64,000 nucleotides of DNA from Deltaproteobacteria bacterium (GTDB lineage Bacteria > Desulfobacterota > Desulfobacteria > Desulfobacterales > G020354645). This document shows positions 27,609 through 36,707 of this stretch, one piece after another; position 1 is the first letter of the stretch, and each line of letters begins with the position of its first letter. Under the pieces are notes generated by a model that saw only the letters and a program-made list of their open reading frames with translations, was not told the DNA's origin and ran no database searches. Location: contig CP070652.1 of NCBI GenBank assembly GCA_020354645.1, positions 3,614,163-3,678,162 of the forward strand. Reading direction: 5' to 3'. A program made the position numbers and the translations under genes.

Positions 27609-27840
27609 AATAAGTTGAGGGGTCGAGGTGTTTTTTTCTCGGCAGGATGATTGCCCCGTCGCTTCTAATGGGCCGAGGGCTATTGCTGTCGAGAAAGGCA
27701 AAACACGGCCTCGGTTCTTGTTGGCGTGAAAGTTTTAAAGAGCCGGCAGTAAAATGCAAGGCAGTTGCCGTTGTCAGGCTTGACAGGCAGCATCCCGGCA
27801 TCTTGCCGTGAAAAAAATATAGCGACCCCTGAATAAGTTG
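27609..27840. repeat. Large imperfect inverted repeat (GAGGGGTCG family, second copy)
   Basis: Most of the 349-base gap 27590-27938. The left arm (27609-27655) starts AAGTTGAGGGGTCGAGGTG and runs into a T-run and CTCGGCA; the right arm (27791-27840) is its approximate reverse complement, ending CGACCCCTGAATAAGTTG. Layout and ends resemble 7936-8130. Between the arms nothing coding is recognised; a 66-codon open frame on the - strand has no family likeness. Confidence 0.6.
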
Positions 27841-27938
27841 TCAGGGAGATTCACCAGGACAAAGAACTATAAATAAATGAGGTTCAGGTGTCAAGCAGAC
27901 CCGGGATGGGAAAAATGAGCCGCATCCGATAAATTTTA

Positions 27939-29867
27939 CTATCCCATATAAAGCTTCAAAAAAATATTCACGACCCAGAGAGCAAAAAGGGCTGGAAATA
28001 TCATCGCTTTTGTCCGCAAACCGTTATCGGATGTGAGACTTTGAAGCCCCAAATAACCCCTACTGATGCCAAGGTAAAGTCCTGAAAGCAGGATGATGCC
28101 CTGAAGAAAAGGGATCCATTCAGGATAGAACGGCTGAAATGGATAATTCGCCGTACCGAATATATCCCAACCCAATCCCAATGGATCAGACAGCACAGAG
28201 AAAATATAGTTATAGTTTACCATTACTGAAGGCAAACTGAATGCAATCCATGAAAATATGCCGATCGGGATCAAAGTATAGGCTAATTTTAGGATCATAT
28301 CGCGATTGCTGGTTTGATTTTTCCACAGACAATTGGCTGCTCGTGCGGCAAGTGCAAAGAGTCCGGGAAGCACCAATAAAGCCAGGCTCCAGATGACAGC
28401 CAGGTAAATTAGATAAGGAATGATTTGTCTGCTTTCGGTCACATTGGCAGCATCCTTTATAACACCCCACGGGCCTAACATTGTAATGCTGAAGACGATG
28501 GCGACTGCCAGCATAATGATCACGTTGAATACTTCGTCATAGCCCTGCAGCGTCCGGTCGGCCCCAAACGGTCTGATAAAAACGCCAATATTGTCCTTTG
28601 GGCAGCTCTTGATACACTCCATGCATAGACCGCAGAAGTTGTTCCGTTGCATGTCACCCATGTACTGATTCCACGGACACGCCCAACCTCTTGTTCCGCC
28701 CGTGAGACAGGATTTTTCTTTATGCTTTTGGCATACTTCGGGGCTTACGGCACGGACCTCGGTCATGGATGCCATGGAATAGGTGCCCAAAAAACCGCCC
28801 ACGGGGCATAAATATTGGCAAAAGACCCGCCGGCGGTATACAATCGCGAAGATAAGGGTCATGCCCAGGATCATGAGAAATAATACAGCCGTGGCGAAAG
28901 GACGGGTAATCAAAATAATTCCAAAGGATATCAGGCACAAAAACAGGATGTTTTGAAGCCAGATATTATTCAATCCTTTGGGCCAGTCTTTTTGAAGACC
29001 GCTGAATCGGTGGTGTAAACCCCTAAACGGCTTTTGCACGTATCTAACTGCTGTCAGGCTTCGGCGACTGAGCCATTCTGCCGGGGCAGGCAGCGGACAC
29101 ATCATGCACCAGATCCGCCCCCCCAGAGGAACAAAAACGGCTTTTAAAATGAACCACCACAGAATCCACACGAATATGATAGCGATGTTACGGTTGCCTA
29201 CCGGACTTCCCTGCAGACTGCTGAGGATGAAAAGATAAAAAACGATAAAATTTGGTAAAATAATCAAAAATTGAAAGCCGCGGAGTTTAAAGATTCGTTT
29301 TAACCAGGGCAGCGCATCCAAAATATTTTTGCGTTTAAACCCGGCGAGGCCAAATCTTGGCTTACTCCAGAATAATAGCAGCAAACTTAAGACTACCCAC
29401 ACCGATAATGAAACGAATAGATGATAAAGCGTGTTGGGTTTTACAATTAATTCTCCCGTCATAAAGGGGTGGAGATTGCCACATGTCTGCGTGCAGCGGA
29501 AAGTGAACTTGCCGGATTTTTTTGCTGCAAACTCGATTTCCGAAACCCTGTCCCAATCAGTTTGCAGGTTGCCGTCATCATCTTTCCAGCTATATTTTAG
29601 AAAGGTGATGCCTTTTTGTTTTAAGATTGCCTCTATTGGATATCCATCCAGAAAAAACCCATGGGTTACATCCAGTGAAGTTGTTTTCAAAACAATTGTA
29701 TCCCCTTTATTAACGACTATCCGTGAAGGGGAGTAACCGTATTTTTTAGCTTTTAACGTTATGTAGTGCGTACGTGGGTTTTCCGGCATCAGGTGCAGTA
29801 GTAAGGGGAAGGTTACTGCAACCAACAGCGCAATACAAATCAGAAGGTATGCTCTTTTGGGATTCAT
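27939..29867 (-). CDS. CuA-type cupredoxin fused to membrane polyferredoxin
   Basis: 642 residues. A signal-anchor helix (5-27) is followed by a cupredoxin domain (~35-145) with a complete CuA-like ligand set: His69 in DVTHGF and Cys125, Cys129, His133, Met136 in CTQTCGNLHPFM. A membrane helix (~150-168) leads to a NapH/NosR-like polyferredoxin: several helices, CMMCP, CQYLCPVGG, CLTGGTRGWACP and a 4Fe-4S motif CGLCMECIKSCP, then about six more helices. It should carry electrons through the membrane to or from a periplasmic binuclear copper centre. NosR and NapH lack this cupredoxin, so the fusion is unusual. It is the last gene of a long - strand redox island. Confidence 0.85.
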   Translation of the reverse strand: MNPKRAYLLICIALLVAVTFPLLLHLMPENPRTHYITLKAKKYGYSPSRIVVNKGDTIVLKTTSLDVTHGFFLDGYPIEAILKQKGITFLKYSWKDDDGNLQTDWDRVSEIEFAAKKSGKFTFRCTQTCGNLHPFMTGELIVKPNTLYHLFVSLSVWVVLSLLLLFWSKPRFGLAGFKRKNILDALPWLKRIFKLRGFQFLIILPNFIVFYLFILSSLQGSPVGNRNIAIIFVWILWWFILKAVFVPLGGRIWCMMCPLPAPAEWLSRRSLTAVRYVQKPFRGLHHRFSGLQKDWPKGLNNIWLQNILFLCLISFGIILITRPFATAVLFLMILGMTLIFAIVYRRRVFCQYLCPVGGFLGTYSMASMTEVRAVSPEVCQKHKEKSCLTGGTRGWACPWNQYMGDMQRNNFCGLCMECIKSCPKDNIGVFIRPFGADRTLQGYDEVFNVIIMLAVAIVFSITMLGPWGVIKDAANVTESRQIIPYLIYLAVIWSLALLVLPGLFALAARAANCLWKNQTSNRDMILKLAYTLIPIGIFSWIAFSLPSVMVNYNYIFSVLSDPLGLGWDIFGTANYPFQPFYPEWIPFLQGIILLSGLYLGISRGYLGLQSLTSDNGLRTKAMIFPALFALWVVNIFLKLYMG

Positions 29868-30196
29868 TTTCTTTGTTTGTCTTATTAGAAGATCCCTGCA
29901 GTTTCTTTTGTGTGGGAAGCGTGGCTCTGGCGGGATGATTTGCGCATGCGTTGCGAGAGTCCAAAAAACAAACGTCTAATTGTTCAATGAATACCTATCG
30001 GCCGCGGTATAATTGATTATTAAATACCCGAAAGTCGGCATTCAATGAGTTAGGTTTACCGTTATACTACTCCTTTAACTAAAGATGCAGGTGTTTATAT
30101 GGTTTAAGGTGTATCTGTATCATTGCATCAGTGCTTGATATGCCCAACAATAGAATGTAATTCATGAGAATAGCTGATATTTGATGGCGCATCATA
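29868..30196. other. Intergenic region in the redox island
   Basis: 329 bases between the TlpA-like gene and the cupredoxin-polyferredoxin gene, both on the - strand. Large enough for a separate promoter of the latter; no clear hairpin, operator or remnant seen. Confidence 0.4.
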
Positions 30197-30784
30197 TCAC
30201 TTTTTCAATCGTGAAACCTGCTTGAGCGTTTCATCTATTAAATACTCAAACAGCTCGGTGGCTTCTTTACCGTCCCATTTCCGAGGGCCGAGCGCCTTGC
30301 CGATTAGCCTTCCCTCCTTGTCAAGGATAAACGTTGTCGGTATGGACCGAATTCCGAATTCGGTTCCGACAATGCCCTTGGAATCCAACAGCGTCATGAA
30401 AGTTAATTTATGATCCTTTAAAAATTGTTTTACCTGCTCTGCAGATTCCTGTAAGTTAATTGCTACCATTACGAAGTTTCTGTGCTTGAATCTTTTGTGC
30501 AATTTCTCCATGGCCGGCATTTCGATTATACAGGGAAAGCACCACGAAGCCCAGAAATTAAGAAGTACAATTTTTCCCCTAAATTCTGAAATTCTGACAA
30601 CACGGCCATCCGGATCCGGAAGTACAATTTCCACAGGCGGTGTATTGTTGGGAAGCGCCAGGATCCCCGCTTTTTCAAACAGTCGGTCAATTTCTTTCCT
30701 ATCAGTTTCTGCAATCGCACCAAAAACCATCGCTTCGGAAAAAATCAAGGCGGTAAGGATAACTGTATATGCTCTGCCAGACAT
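30197..30784 (-). CDS. TlpA/ResA-like exported thiol-disulfide oxidoreductase
   Basis: 195 residues with an N-terminal signal (VILTALIFSEAMVFGAIA) and a thioredoxin fold: VLLNFWASWCFPCIIEMPAM holds the active CFPC pair, followed by VMVAINLQES, IPTTFILDKEGRLIG. Such proteins keep apo-cytochrome or copper-site cysteines reduced in the periplasm. The CcdA gene directly upstream (62 bases) would supply the electrons, and the copper and haem proteins of the same island are the obvious clients (inference). Confidence 0.9.
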   Translation of the reverse strand: MSGRAYTVILTALIFSEAMVFGAIAETDRKEIDRLFEKAGILALPNNTPPVEIVLPDPDGRVVRISEFRGKIVLLNFWASWCFPCIIEMPAMEKLHKRFKHRNFVMVAINLQESAEQVKQFLKDHKLTFMTLLDSKGIVGTEFGIRSIPTTFILDKEGRLIGKALGPRKWDGKEATELFEYLIDETLKQVSRLKK

Positions 30785-30846
30785 GTTTTATCGTTCCTTT
30801 TTGAAGCCCTATTTTTAAGTACGTTTTTGCACATACTTATCAATGT

Positions 30847-31587
30847 CTATAAAGCAAATTTATTTAAAAAAGAAAAGTAACCTGGTATCAGAATCAGCTT
30901 ATTGGTGAAAATCATCAGGCCGAGGGCGATCAATACGATGCCCGTGCCGATTTCCAGTATACCCAAATGCCTTTTGATTTTTTTGAAAAGCGTCAAAAAT
31001 TTGTTGATCCCAATTGCTGTGAGCAGAAATGGTATTCCCATTCCCAAGGAGTAAACCAGGAGAAGCAAAACTCCCTGGTTAACTTTTTCCAGGGTACCGG
31101 CATACGCCAAGATCCCCCCCAAGATGGGGCCGATGCACGGGGTCCATCCAAATCCAAAAGAAGCTCCTATCAGAAGTGCTCCCACCGCCCCGTATTTTTT
31201 GTTTCTTATATTGAATCTGGCCTCTTTGTAAAGAAACTGGAAGCGTATCAGCCCAGTTTTGATGAGGCCGAATAAAATAATGACCAGTCCCGATATTTTC
31301 GTAAAAAGAGATAACTTGGCGGCAAGAAAAGATCCCAACCATGTTGCCGATGCCCCCAAAAGAATGAAGACCAATGAAAATCCGCCTGTAAACAACAGCG
31401 CGTTGATCAAAACAAGGGATTTGTCGCTACCGAACAACTTCTTGCCGTTGTTTGATTCCCTCAACTCCTCCAGGGATACTCCTGAGATAAATGATAGGTA
31501 TCCGGGAACCAGTGGAAGGACACAAGGTGACAGGAATGATATTAAGCCGGCGGTAAATGCCATGTATATGGGTACATCATATATCAT
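30847..31587 (-). CDS. ccdA: CcdA/DsbD-type thiol-disulfide transporter
   Basis: 246 residues, six membrane helices. The two redox cysteines lie in LSPCVLPLVPGYLSFISG and WTPCIGPILGGILAYA, both with the proline kinks typical of CcdA. It moves reducing power from cytoplasmic thioredoxin to periplasmic partners such as the TlpA-like protein encoded next. The upstream copper-protein gene ends 3 bases before its start, so this is one operon. Confidence 0.92.
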   Translation of the reverse strand: MIYDVPIYMAFTAGLISFLSPCVLPLVPGYLSFISGVSLEELRESNNGKKLFGSDKSLVLINALLFTGGFSLVFILLGASATWLGSFLAAKLSLFTKISGLVIILFGLIKTGLIRFQFLYKEARFNIRNKKYGAVGALLIGASFGFGWTPCIGPILGGILAYAGTLEKVNQGVLLLLVYSLGMGIPFLLTAIGINKFLTLFKKIKRHLGILEIGTGIVLIALGLMIFTNKLILIPGYFSFLNKFAL

Positions 31588-31590
31588 TGG

Positions 31591-32256
31591 CTACTTGTAT
31601 AGTACGCTTGGCGTCCCCCGGGTGAGATCAAATTCGACGGAAACGTCTCCATTGTTTGGAACGACCACTGAGCTTTTCTGGGTTTTAAGCTTTTCATGCC
31701 AGGTTTTGATAAAATATTCTCCGGCGGGTAGATTTTCCACTCCGGAAACGCCCTGTTCTTTCAAATAAGCAATATCCGGAATTTCAAATTTCCCATGGGC
31801 GTCTGTAATTGCCCAATAAGGATTTTTCATCACCAAAATGTAAGCTGACATTTCCGCATGCACGTCGCATCGGAGCTCCACGATGCCCGGTTTGTCAAAC
31901 AAAATGGTTTTGATTTCACCCGGTTTATAACTGCCCAGGTTGAACTTTTTGGTTCGTGACATGGAAAAAACGTTGTGGTCCACCTTGTCGTTATTCGGGA
32001 ATTGAACCGTTGCGCCAACCGGTATGGGCAGAATGTGCGGTAGAAAGGTTAAATTCTTCTGGTCCATGACAAAATTCGCTCTGGTAACATCCAGCGAAAT
32101 CGACGGTGTATTGGTTAAATACACCAGAATATTGGCCGGAGACCGCAATCCTTTCACTGTGACCGTACCGGTGATTTTCTCGGCAAGCCCTTGGTACGGA
32201 AGGCAAAATAGCAAAATGAAAATTATAATATATACGAAATATAGCTGTCTTTTCAA
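31591..32256 (-). CDS. Exported type-1 cupredoxin-like protein
   Basis: 221 residues with a signal peptide (YIIIFILLFCLPYQGLA). The mature protein has a plastocyanin/methylamine-utilisation-type domain with type-1 copper ligands His94 (DHNVFS), Cys130, His133 and Met136 (CDVHAEM), then a carboxypeptidase-regulatory-like segment (WAITDAHGKFEIPDI, LPAGEYFIKTWHE). Probably a periplasmic electron carrier. The start is a TTG supported by a perfect AGGAGG eight bases before it; no ATG is available there. It lies 3 bases before ccdA and 56 bases after the penta-haem cytochrome gene. Confidence 0.85.
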   Translation of the reverse strand: MKRQLYFVYIIIFILLFCLPYQGLAEKITGTVTVKGLRSPANILVYLTNTPSISLDVTRANFVMDQKNLTFLPHILPIPVGATVQFPNNDKVDHNVFSMSRTKKFNLGSYKPGEIKTILFDKPGIVELRCDVHAEMSAYILVMKNPYWAITDAHGKFEIPDIAYLKEQGVSGVENLPAGEYFIKTWHEKLKTQKSSVVVPNNGDVSVEFDLTRGTPSVLYK

Positions 32257-32311
32257 TATGTGTTCCTCCTTGCCTGCAAATGATAAAGATTCTCTTGTTT
32301 ATATATTCGGT

Positions 32312-34006
32312 TTACCAGACACTGCTGGTGATTAATATATCTTCCACTAGCCAACGTTTTTGTTCAGCAAGGGGTCTGATAACCGGCCGGTAGATGATTT
32401 TGGCCTCTGCCGAGGGTTCATCCTCCGGGTTCTCCAAGGCAAATTGAAACTGCAATGTCACCGTACCTTTTGGTCGGATACGGTTATCCACTGCAATATG
32501 TGTTGCTCGCCAGAACGGCACGTGCAGATTGCCCTGGTCATCTCCAAGAACTCTGGCAAAAACGGCTCCCGGCAGTCCGGCGTAATTTCCGGCACCGGCT
32601 TTTCCAACTCCGGTCCATTCAGGCAACCGGCTGCCTTTGATCATTTTCAGAGGCTTTCCGCTGGCGTCTCTGGCCTGCAGCAACAGCATCACGCTTCGCA
32701 TGGTTTCTCCGGTCGGCACCCAGTGGCCCCCATTCGTATTTGTAATGTACACGTTTACGGTCAATCTATTACCGCTTGTTTCCCCTTCCAATTCCATGGC
32801 CAATGCGGTCTTTAACTGGGTCTGCGTCCCACCATCAAAATGGTGGGGATGAATATTTTTTGGGCTCCGATGGGTGCCCCACATGTGGCGAGCCCCTTTG
32901 TCGACCACGTAATTATCGTAAGGCAGCATCTCCTTGCGCCAGCTCATGTGGCAATCCTGACATTTTTTGCCTTTATTGGGATCGTCAAAAGAAAGTTGGT
33001 CCTGCCACATTTTCCATTCCTGATACGTGGTTTGGACGGGCACAACGGTGTTATTTTCCAAACCAAATCCCTTCCATTCAGAGGTTGAGTACACTTTATT
33101 ATAACTCCAGGTTTTTCCGCCATCCAGCTTTTTAAAGTGACTGTGGCAGACCGAACAATATTGACCCTGCTCATAGACCTGATTATAGGATGCCGCCATG
33201 GGCGAAACCACCACATCATCATAGGGGCCGAATACCAGGATCGAGGGTCCGCTCGAAGAGGACTGTCTTTCCAAAACAGCACTCACGCCGCTGGGTTTAT
33301 CCTTATTTTGAGTAACTTTCCGGATTTTGTGACAAAAATCACAGCTAATTCCATCCCATTCCGCACGGGATGATTGCAGCACGGCATTTAAATCCTGAGA
33401 CCATCTGCCGGAGGCCACTGCCGATGGCGCATGGCACTCGGCGCAGTTGCCGTTACTGTTTGGATTATCCAGGCGGTACCCGGGGCCAACCCCTTCACGC
33501 CTCAACGCGTCCGTGCCATTATACATGTCCAAGACTTTGGGGTTTGAAGTCGTATGGGCCATTTTTGATTGATCCCAATAGCGAGATAACTTTATATGAC
33601 AGCCAGCACACGTCACAGGTGAGATAAAACTATAATCGGGTTGATCATTCAGGTAAATCGGATACATAAATATATCCGTGTCTTGGCTGGAATTGCTGGT
33701 GATCTGTGCATTATTGAACCACCCCTCCTTACCTGCGGTTACCCTTAATTTTAAAACCGGCGGATGTTGTGTTTGGAGCACGTAACGTCCCTGCCGATCG
33801 GTAAGGGTGTATTTTTCCTCTCCAACCACGCGAACCCGGGCATTTTCCACCGGCCCATAGGGAGATAAAACGCGGCCCTGAATTACTGCCCCCAGGATTT
33901 TCCTCTGAGAGGTTTGGGCGAGGATGCGTTTTTCAAAGTAAAATAGGCTAAAAAAGATTGCCAATATGCTTAGTGATAGCAATAAAATAGTTTTTTTACG
34001 ATACAT
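32312..34006 (-). CDS. Exported penta-haem cytochrome c with regulatory-like N-terminal domain
   Basis: About 564 residues from ATG 34006 (upstream ATGs at 34039 and 34078 are possible but weakly supported). A signal anchor (TILLLSLSILAIFFSLFYF) is followed by a carboxypeptidase-regulatory-like domain (GRVLSPYGPVENARVRVVG, TDRQGRYVL) and a cytochrome part with five CxxCH motifs: CAGCH, CAECH, CDFCH, CSVCH and CQDCH. The C-terminal ~180 residues are beta-rich without haem (NTNGGHWVPTGETMRSVML). Resembles cytochrome c554/NrfA-neighbour type families only in haem count; function is not recognised. Likely electron partner of the copper proteins nearby. Confidence 0.85.
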   Translation of the reverse strand: MYRKKTILLLSLSILAIFFSLFYFEKRILAQTSQRKILGAVIQGRVLSPYGPVENARVRVVGEEKYTLTDRQGRYVLQTQHPPVLKLRVTAGKEGWFNNAQITSNSSQDTDIFMYPIYLNDQPDYSFISPVTCAGCHIKLSRYWDQSKMAHTTSNPKVLDMYNGTDALRREGVGPGYRLDNPNSNGNCAECHAPSAVASGRWSQDLNAVLQSSRAEWDGISCDFCHKIRKVTQNKDKPSGVSAVLERQSSSSGPSILVFGPYDDVVVSPMAASYNQVYEQGQYCSVCHSHFKKLDGGKTWSYNKVYSTSEWKGFGLENNTVVPVQTTYQEWKMWQDQLSFDDPNKGKKCQDCHMSWRKEMLPYDNYVVDKGARHMWGTHRSPKNIHPHHFDGGTQTQLKTALAMELEGETSGNRLTVNVYITNTNGGHWVPTGETMRSVMLLLQARDASGKPLKMIKGSRLPEWTGVGKAGAGNYAGLPGAVFARVLGDDQGNLHVPFWRATHIAVDNRIRPKGTVTLQFQFALENPEDEPSAEAKIIYRPVIRPLAEQKRWLVEDILITSSVW

Positions 34007-34131
34007 ACGCTTATCTTTAGAAGGTTTCCGCAAGCCCATAGCTGATACGTTAGACCCTTCAATTCCACAGTAATCCATCTCCTCTTAGCACAAGCACAAA
34101 ATGTTCGAAGGATTGTGAGCGGGTGTGAAAA

Positions 34132-34605
34132 TTAGGCTTGGACGATCAGGGTGCCCTGCATTATTTGATGGTTATCACCACAGATGGCGTTGCAAGAGAA
34201 CGTAAAGGTTCCGGCTTTATCTGCTCTGAAGGAAACCAGAACGGTTTTCCCCGGCTCTATGCCGTCGGTCAGATAGACTTCAAAGTCCTTAAGGCTGAAG
34301 CCGTGAGTTACGTCACTGCTTCTCAGCTTGAAAACAACCAGCTCACCCCGGGAGACCTTTATGACGGGGTTTTCGATGGGGTGCCCGTTTTTTTGCCACA
34401 AGGACACTACATCACGTGCTTGGACTTCGCCCAGTATCCAGCCGCGTTGCGCGTGTCCGGTTAAGGTGAATACTTTGGCCTCCGCCGATGTGTTTTGCGG
34501 CCAGAAGTAACGATCATATGACAGGATGCCGTAAGGCAGGCCCACTACGATAACGAGCAGTAACAACAGAAGCAGGAGGTCCAGTGTTTTTTCACTAATG
34601 CGCAT
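34132..34605 (-). CDS. Membrane-anchored CuA-type cupredoxin (CoxB-like)
   Basis: 157 residues from ATG 34605, chosen because GGAGG lies five bases before it; an ATG at 34617 would overlap that site. One Leu-rich membrane helix (about 8-26) and a cupredoxin domain with His101 in DVTHGFSL and Cys138, Cys142, His146, Met149 in CNAICGDNHQIM, the full CuA pattern of cytochrome oxidase subunit II and nitrous oxide reductase. No oxidase subunit I is encoded nearby. It is the second CuA-like site of this island. Confidence 0.85.
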   Translation of the reverse strand: MRISEKTLDLLLLLLLLVIVVGLPYGILSYDRYFWPQNTSAEAKVFTLTGHAQRGWILGEVQARDVVSLWQKNGHPIENPVIKVSRGELVVFKLRSSDVTHGFSLKDFEVYLTDGIEPGKTVLVSFRADKAGTFTFSCNAICGDNHQIMQGTLIVQA

Positions 34606-34815
34606 GAATTCCTCCATAGAATCTCATCAAGGCTTTTCAGCCCGGAAACTTATAGGCAGTGATATAATTTCTATGATTGCGAGATATTCGATTTAACCGT
34701 TAAACAGTTACGGGCAGTTTAGCGTCTTGCCCGGGACAGGATATGACAACCCCTGCTGCAGTGCGCCCCGCGGGGTATCATAAACCGTTTCATTGCAGAA
34801 ACCGACAGTTGATTA

Positions 34816-35181
34816 TTAATTTAAGAGGATCAGTCGGCCGGACTGTTTGTCCACCCCCAGGCGCTCTATGACCTCGTTGCTCTCCGATACGATTTCCGCC
34901 TCATAAAAACTGCCGGCATCTTTTATCTTTCCGATGGCCAGATTCGGATTGACTCTTTTGATATGATTGGCGATGAGATCGTACGCCTGCTCTTTGGTCA
35001 TGGCAGGCACATTATAGGCCGTCTCGCCGGGTGCCCGCCTTTGGGGGACATAGTCCTGACCTCCGGGAGATCCCCAATTGCAGGCATTGACGAGATTCGG
35101 TCCCACCAGAAAGAGATAGACCAGCCCAATCACAGCCAGTGCTAAAACACTTTTACAAATTACCTTTTCAACCCGTTTCAT
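34816..35181 (-). CDS. Exported small PepSY-like protein
   Basis: 121 residues with an N-terminal hydrophobic helix (SVLALAVIGLVYLFLVGP), then a single Cys and a Pro-rich linker. The C-terminal ~60 residues, AMTKEQAYDLIANHI through SGRLILLN, look like one PepSY-type alpha/beta repeat, a domain thought to inhibit or modulate envelope proteins. Ribosome site GGAGG before ATG 35181. Its job in the redox island is unknown. Confidence 0.6.
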   Translation of the reverse strand: MKRVEKVICKSVLALAVIGLVYLFLVGPNLVNACNWGSPGGQDYVPQRRAPGETAYNVPAMTKEQAYDLIANHIKRVNPNLAIGKIKDAGSFYEAEIVSESNEVIERLGVDKQSGRLILLN

Positions 35182-35459
35182 TTTTTTACCTCCGCGGTGT
35201 TTTAAAATTTACTTGTGTTTGGCGTATATATTTAGGCAATAACTGTGCCATAATGAGAAAGGATCATGTTATTTCTTAATCTATTGAAATTACACATATT
35301 ATTAAGCTATTGCCGGAATTAAGTTTTATCAAAAGAATAATATGCTGGATACTAACTACCCATCTCCATCTGCTTGATGGATAGAAATTATCCAATTTGA
35401 CAGCGCAACCAGAGACAATTCTCCTATTTGCGATGCGTTGCGGACGGTTTTAGTCTTTG

Positions 35460-35882
35460 TTACATTATCTTGTGGCCGTATTTTTGATCAACCAATTGGA
35501 CGACTTGGTCAACTGTTAATCCTTTTTCAAGTTGTTCACGGATATACGTTTTTTCCTCTTTTGCCCCGCGCGGCATATCGCAGGTGCAGTCCACAAGAAA
35601 CAACTCGCCGCACCCCCCGCAGGCACACCGAAAGTTGGCGGCCACCAGTTTTACCTGACTTTCCAGCGGGTCATTGGTTTGCGCCACCGGTTGCGAAGCA
35701 CGCGCGGGGCTGGGGCTGCTGGCTATTCCCGGATTGATTACCGGTACTTTGGTTGGGAAAAAAACCGCTTTCACGGTCAGTCCCACCGAAAAAATTACGG
35801 CAATTATTGCCACGACCTTCCAATAGGAAGGTTCGGGTTTCCGGTTTCTTGATACCGTTTTAGAAACTTTCTTTATTGCCAT
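35460..35882 (-). CDS. CcmH-like Cys-rich membrane-anchored protein
   Basis: 140 residues. N-terminal anchor (VAIIAVIFSVGLTVKAVFF), Pro/Ser-rich linker and a C-terminal domain FRCACGGCGELFLVDCTCDM followed by IREQLEKGLTVDQVVQLV. The helix pattern after the cysteines is that of CcmH/NrfF (cytochrome c maturation), but the usual CxxC is enlarged to a five-Cys cluster. It may handle haem, copper or a disulfide in the periplasm. Strong ribosome site AAAGGAG before ATG 35882. Confidence 0.65.
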   Translation of the reverse strand: MAIKKVSKTVSRNRKPEPSYWKVVAIIAVIFSVGLTVKAVFFPTKVPVINPGIASSPSPARASQPVAQTNDPLESQVKLVAANFRCACGGCGELFLVDCTCDMPRGAKEEKTYIREQLEKGLTVDQVVQLVDQKYGHKIM

Positions 35883-35977
35883 TTATTTATCTCCTTTATT
35901 GATTTTTGTTGGGGGTGATGTCTCCCCCGAAAGTGCTAAATTCAAAAAATACTTAAAACAAACCTATTTATGTCTGC

Positions 35978-36652
35978 TTAATTTTTTCCAACCAGAACAC
36001 CATCCGACACCTGCAATATCCGCTGAGCATACTTGGCACTCTCATGGCTGTGCGTAACCATAATGATCGTCATTCCCTGCTCATTGAGGCTCTGGAGCAA
36101 GTTCATGATTTCGCTCGAGGTTTTGGAATCAAGGTTTCCGGTGGGTTCGTCGGCCAGCAGAACCGGTGGCTCGTTCACGATGGACCGTGCAATAGCAACC
36201 CTTTCTTTTTCACCGCCGGATATTTGGTTGGGCAGTCGATGCGCCTTGCCCAGCAATCCTACCTGGGACAGGGCCTGTTCTGCCAAGTCTCGCTTTTTGT
36301 GTTTGCCGGCCTTTATAATTGCCAGCGGCAGCATAACATTTTCAAGGACCGTCAGGTACGGCACCAGGTGGAAGCTTTGAAAAATAAACCCCAGAAACTC
36401 CCGCCGAAAATCCGCTCTTTGCTCCCGGCTTAAACTGTATACATCTATTTCATCAACACGGAGACTGCCGGAGGTAGGTGCATTCATGGCACCCACCACG
36501 GATAGGAGCGTAGACTTTCCGGCCCCCGATTCGCCCATTACGCCTATAAATTCTCCAGCTTCAATCTTGAAGCTAATGCCGCCGATAGCAGTAACGGTTG
36601 CATTTCCGTTTCCATATTTTTTTACAAGATTTTCTGCGACAATATAACTCAT
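35978..36652 (-). CDS. ABC transporter ATPase, LolD/MacB type
   Basis: 224 residues. Walker A GESGAGKSTLLSVVG, Q-loop FIFQSFHLVPYLTVLENVMLP, signature ISGGEKERVAIARSI, Walker B LLADEPTGNLDSKT and the H-loop VTHSHESA. It belongs with the FtsX-like permease gene 55 bases upstream. In Campylobacter the p19 iron-uptake locus has the same trio of ATPase, FtsX-like permease and DUF2318 protein next to thioredoxin-like genes (established knowledge); FTR1 and P19 are absent here. Confidence 0.9.
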   Translation of the reverse strand: MSYIVAENLVKKYGNGNATVTAIGGISFKIEAGEFIGVMGESGAGKSTLLSVVGAMNAPTSGSLRVDEIDVYSLSREQRADFRREFLGFIFQSFHLVPYLTVLENVMLPLAIIKAGKHKKRDLAEQALSQVGLLGKAHRLPNQISGGEKERVAIARSIVNEPPVLLADEPTGNLDSKTSSEIMNLLQSLNEQGMTIIMVTHSHESAKYAQRILQVSDGVLVGKN

Positions 36653-36707
36653 ATGTTACTCCTTTATTAAGAGACAACAGATCCGGATATTTGACAAAAT
36701 ACTGGGG

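Noticed and set aside
31259..31768. 169-codon open frame on the + strand
   Set aside because: It is a shadow antisense to ccdA and the cupredoxin gene, both of which have clear motifs.
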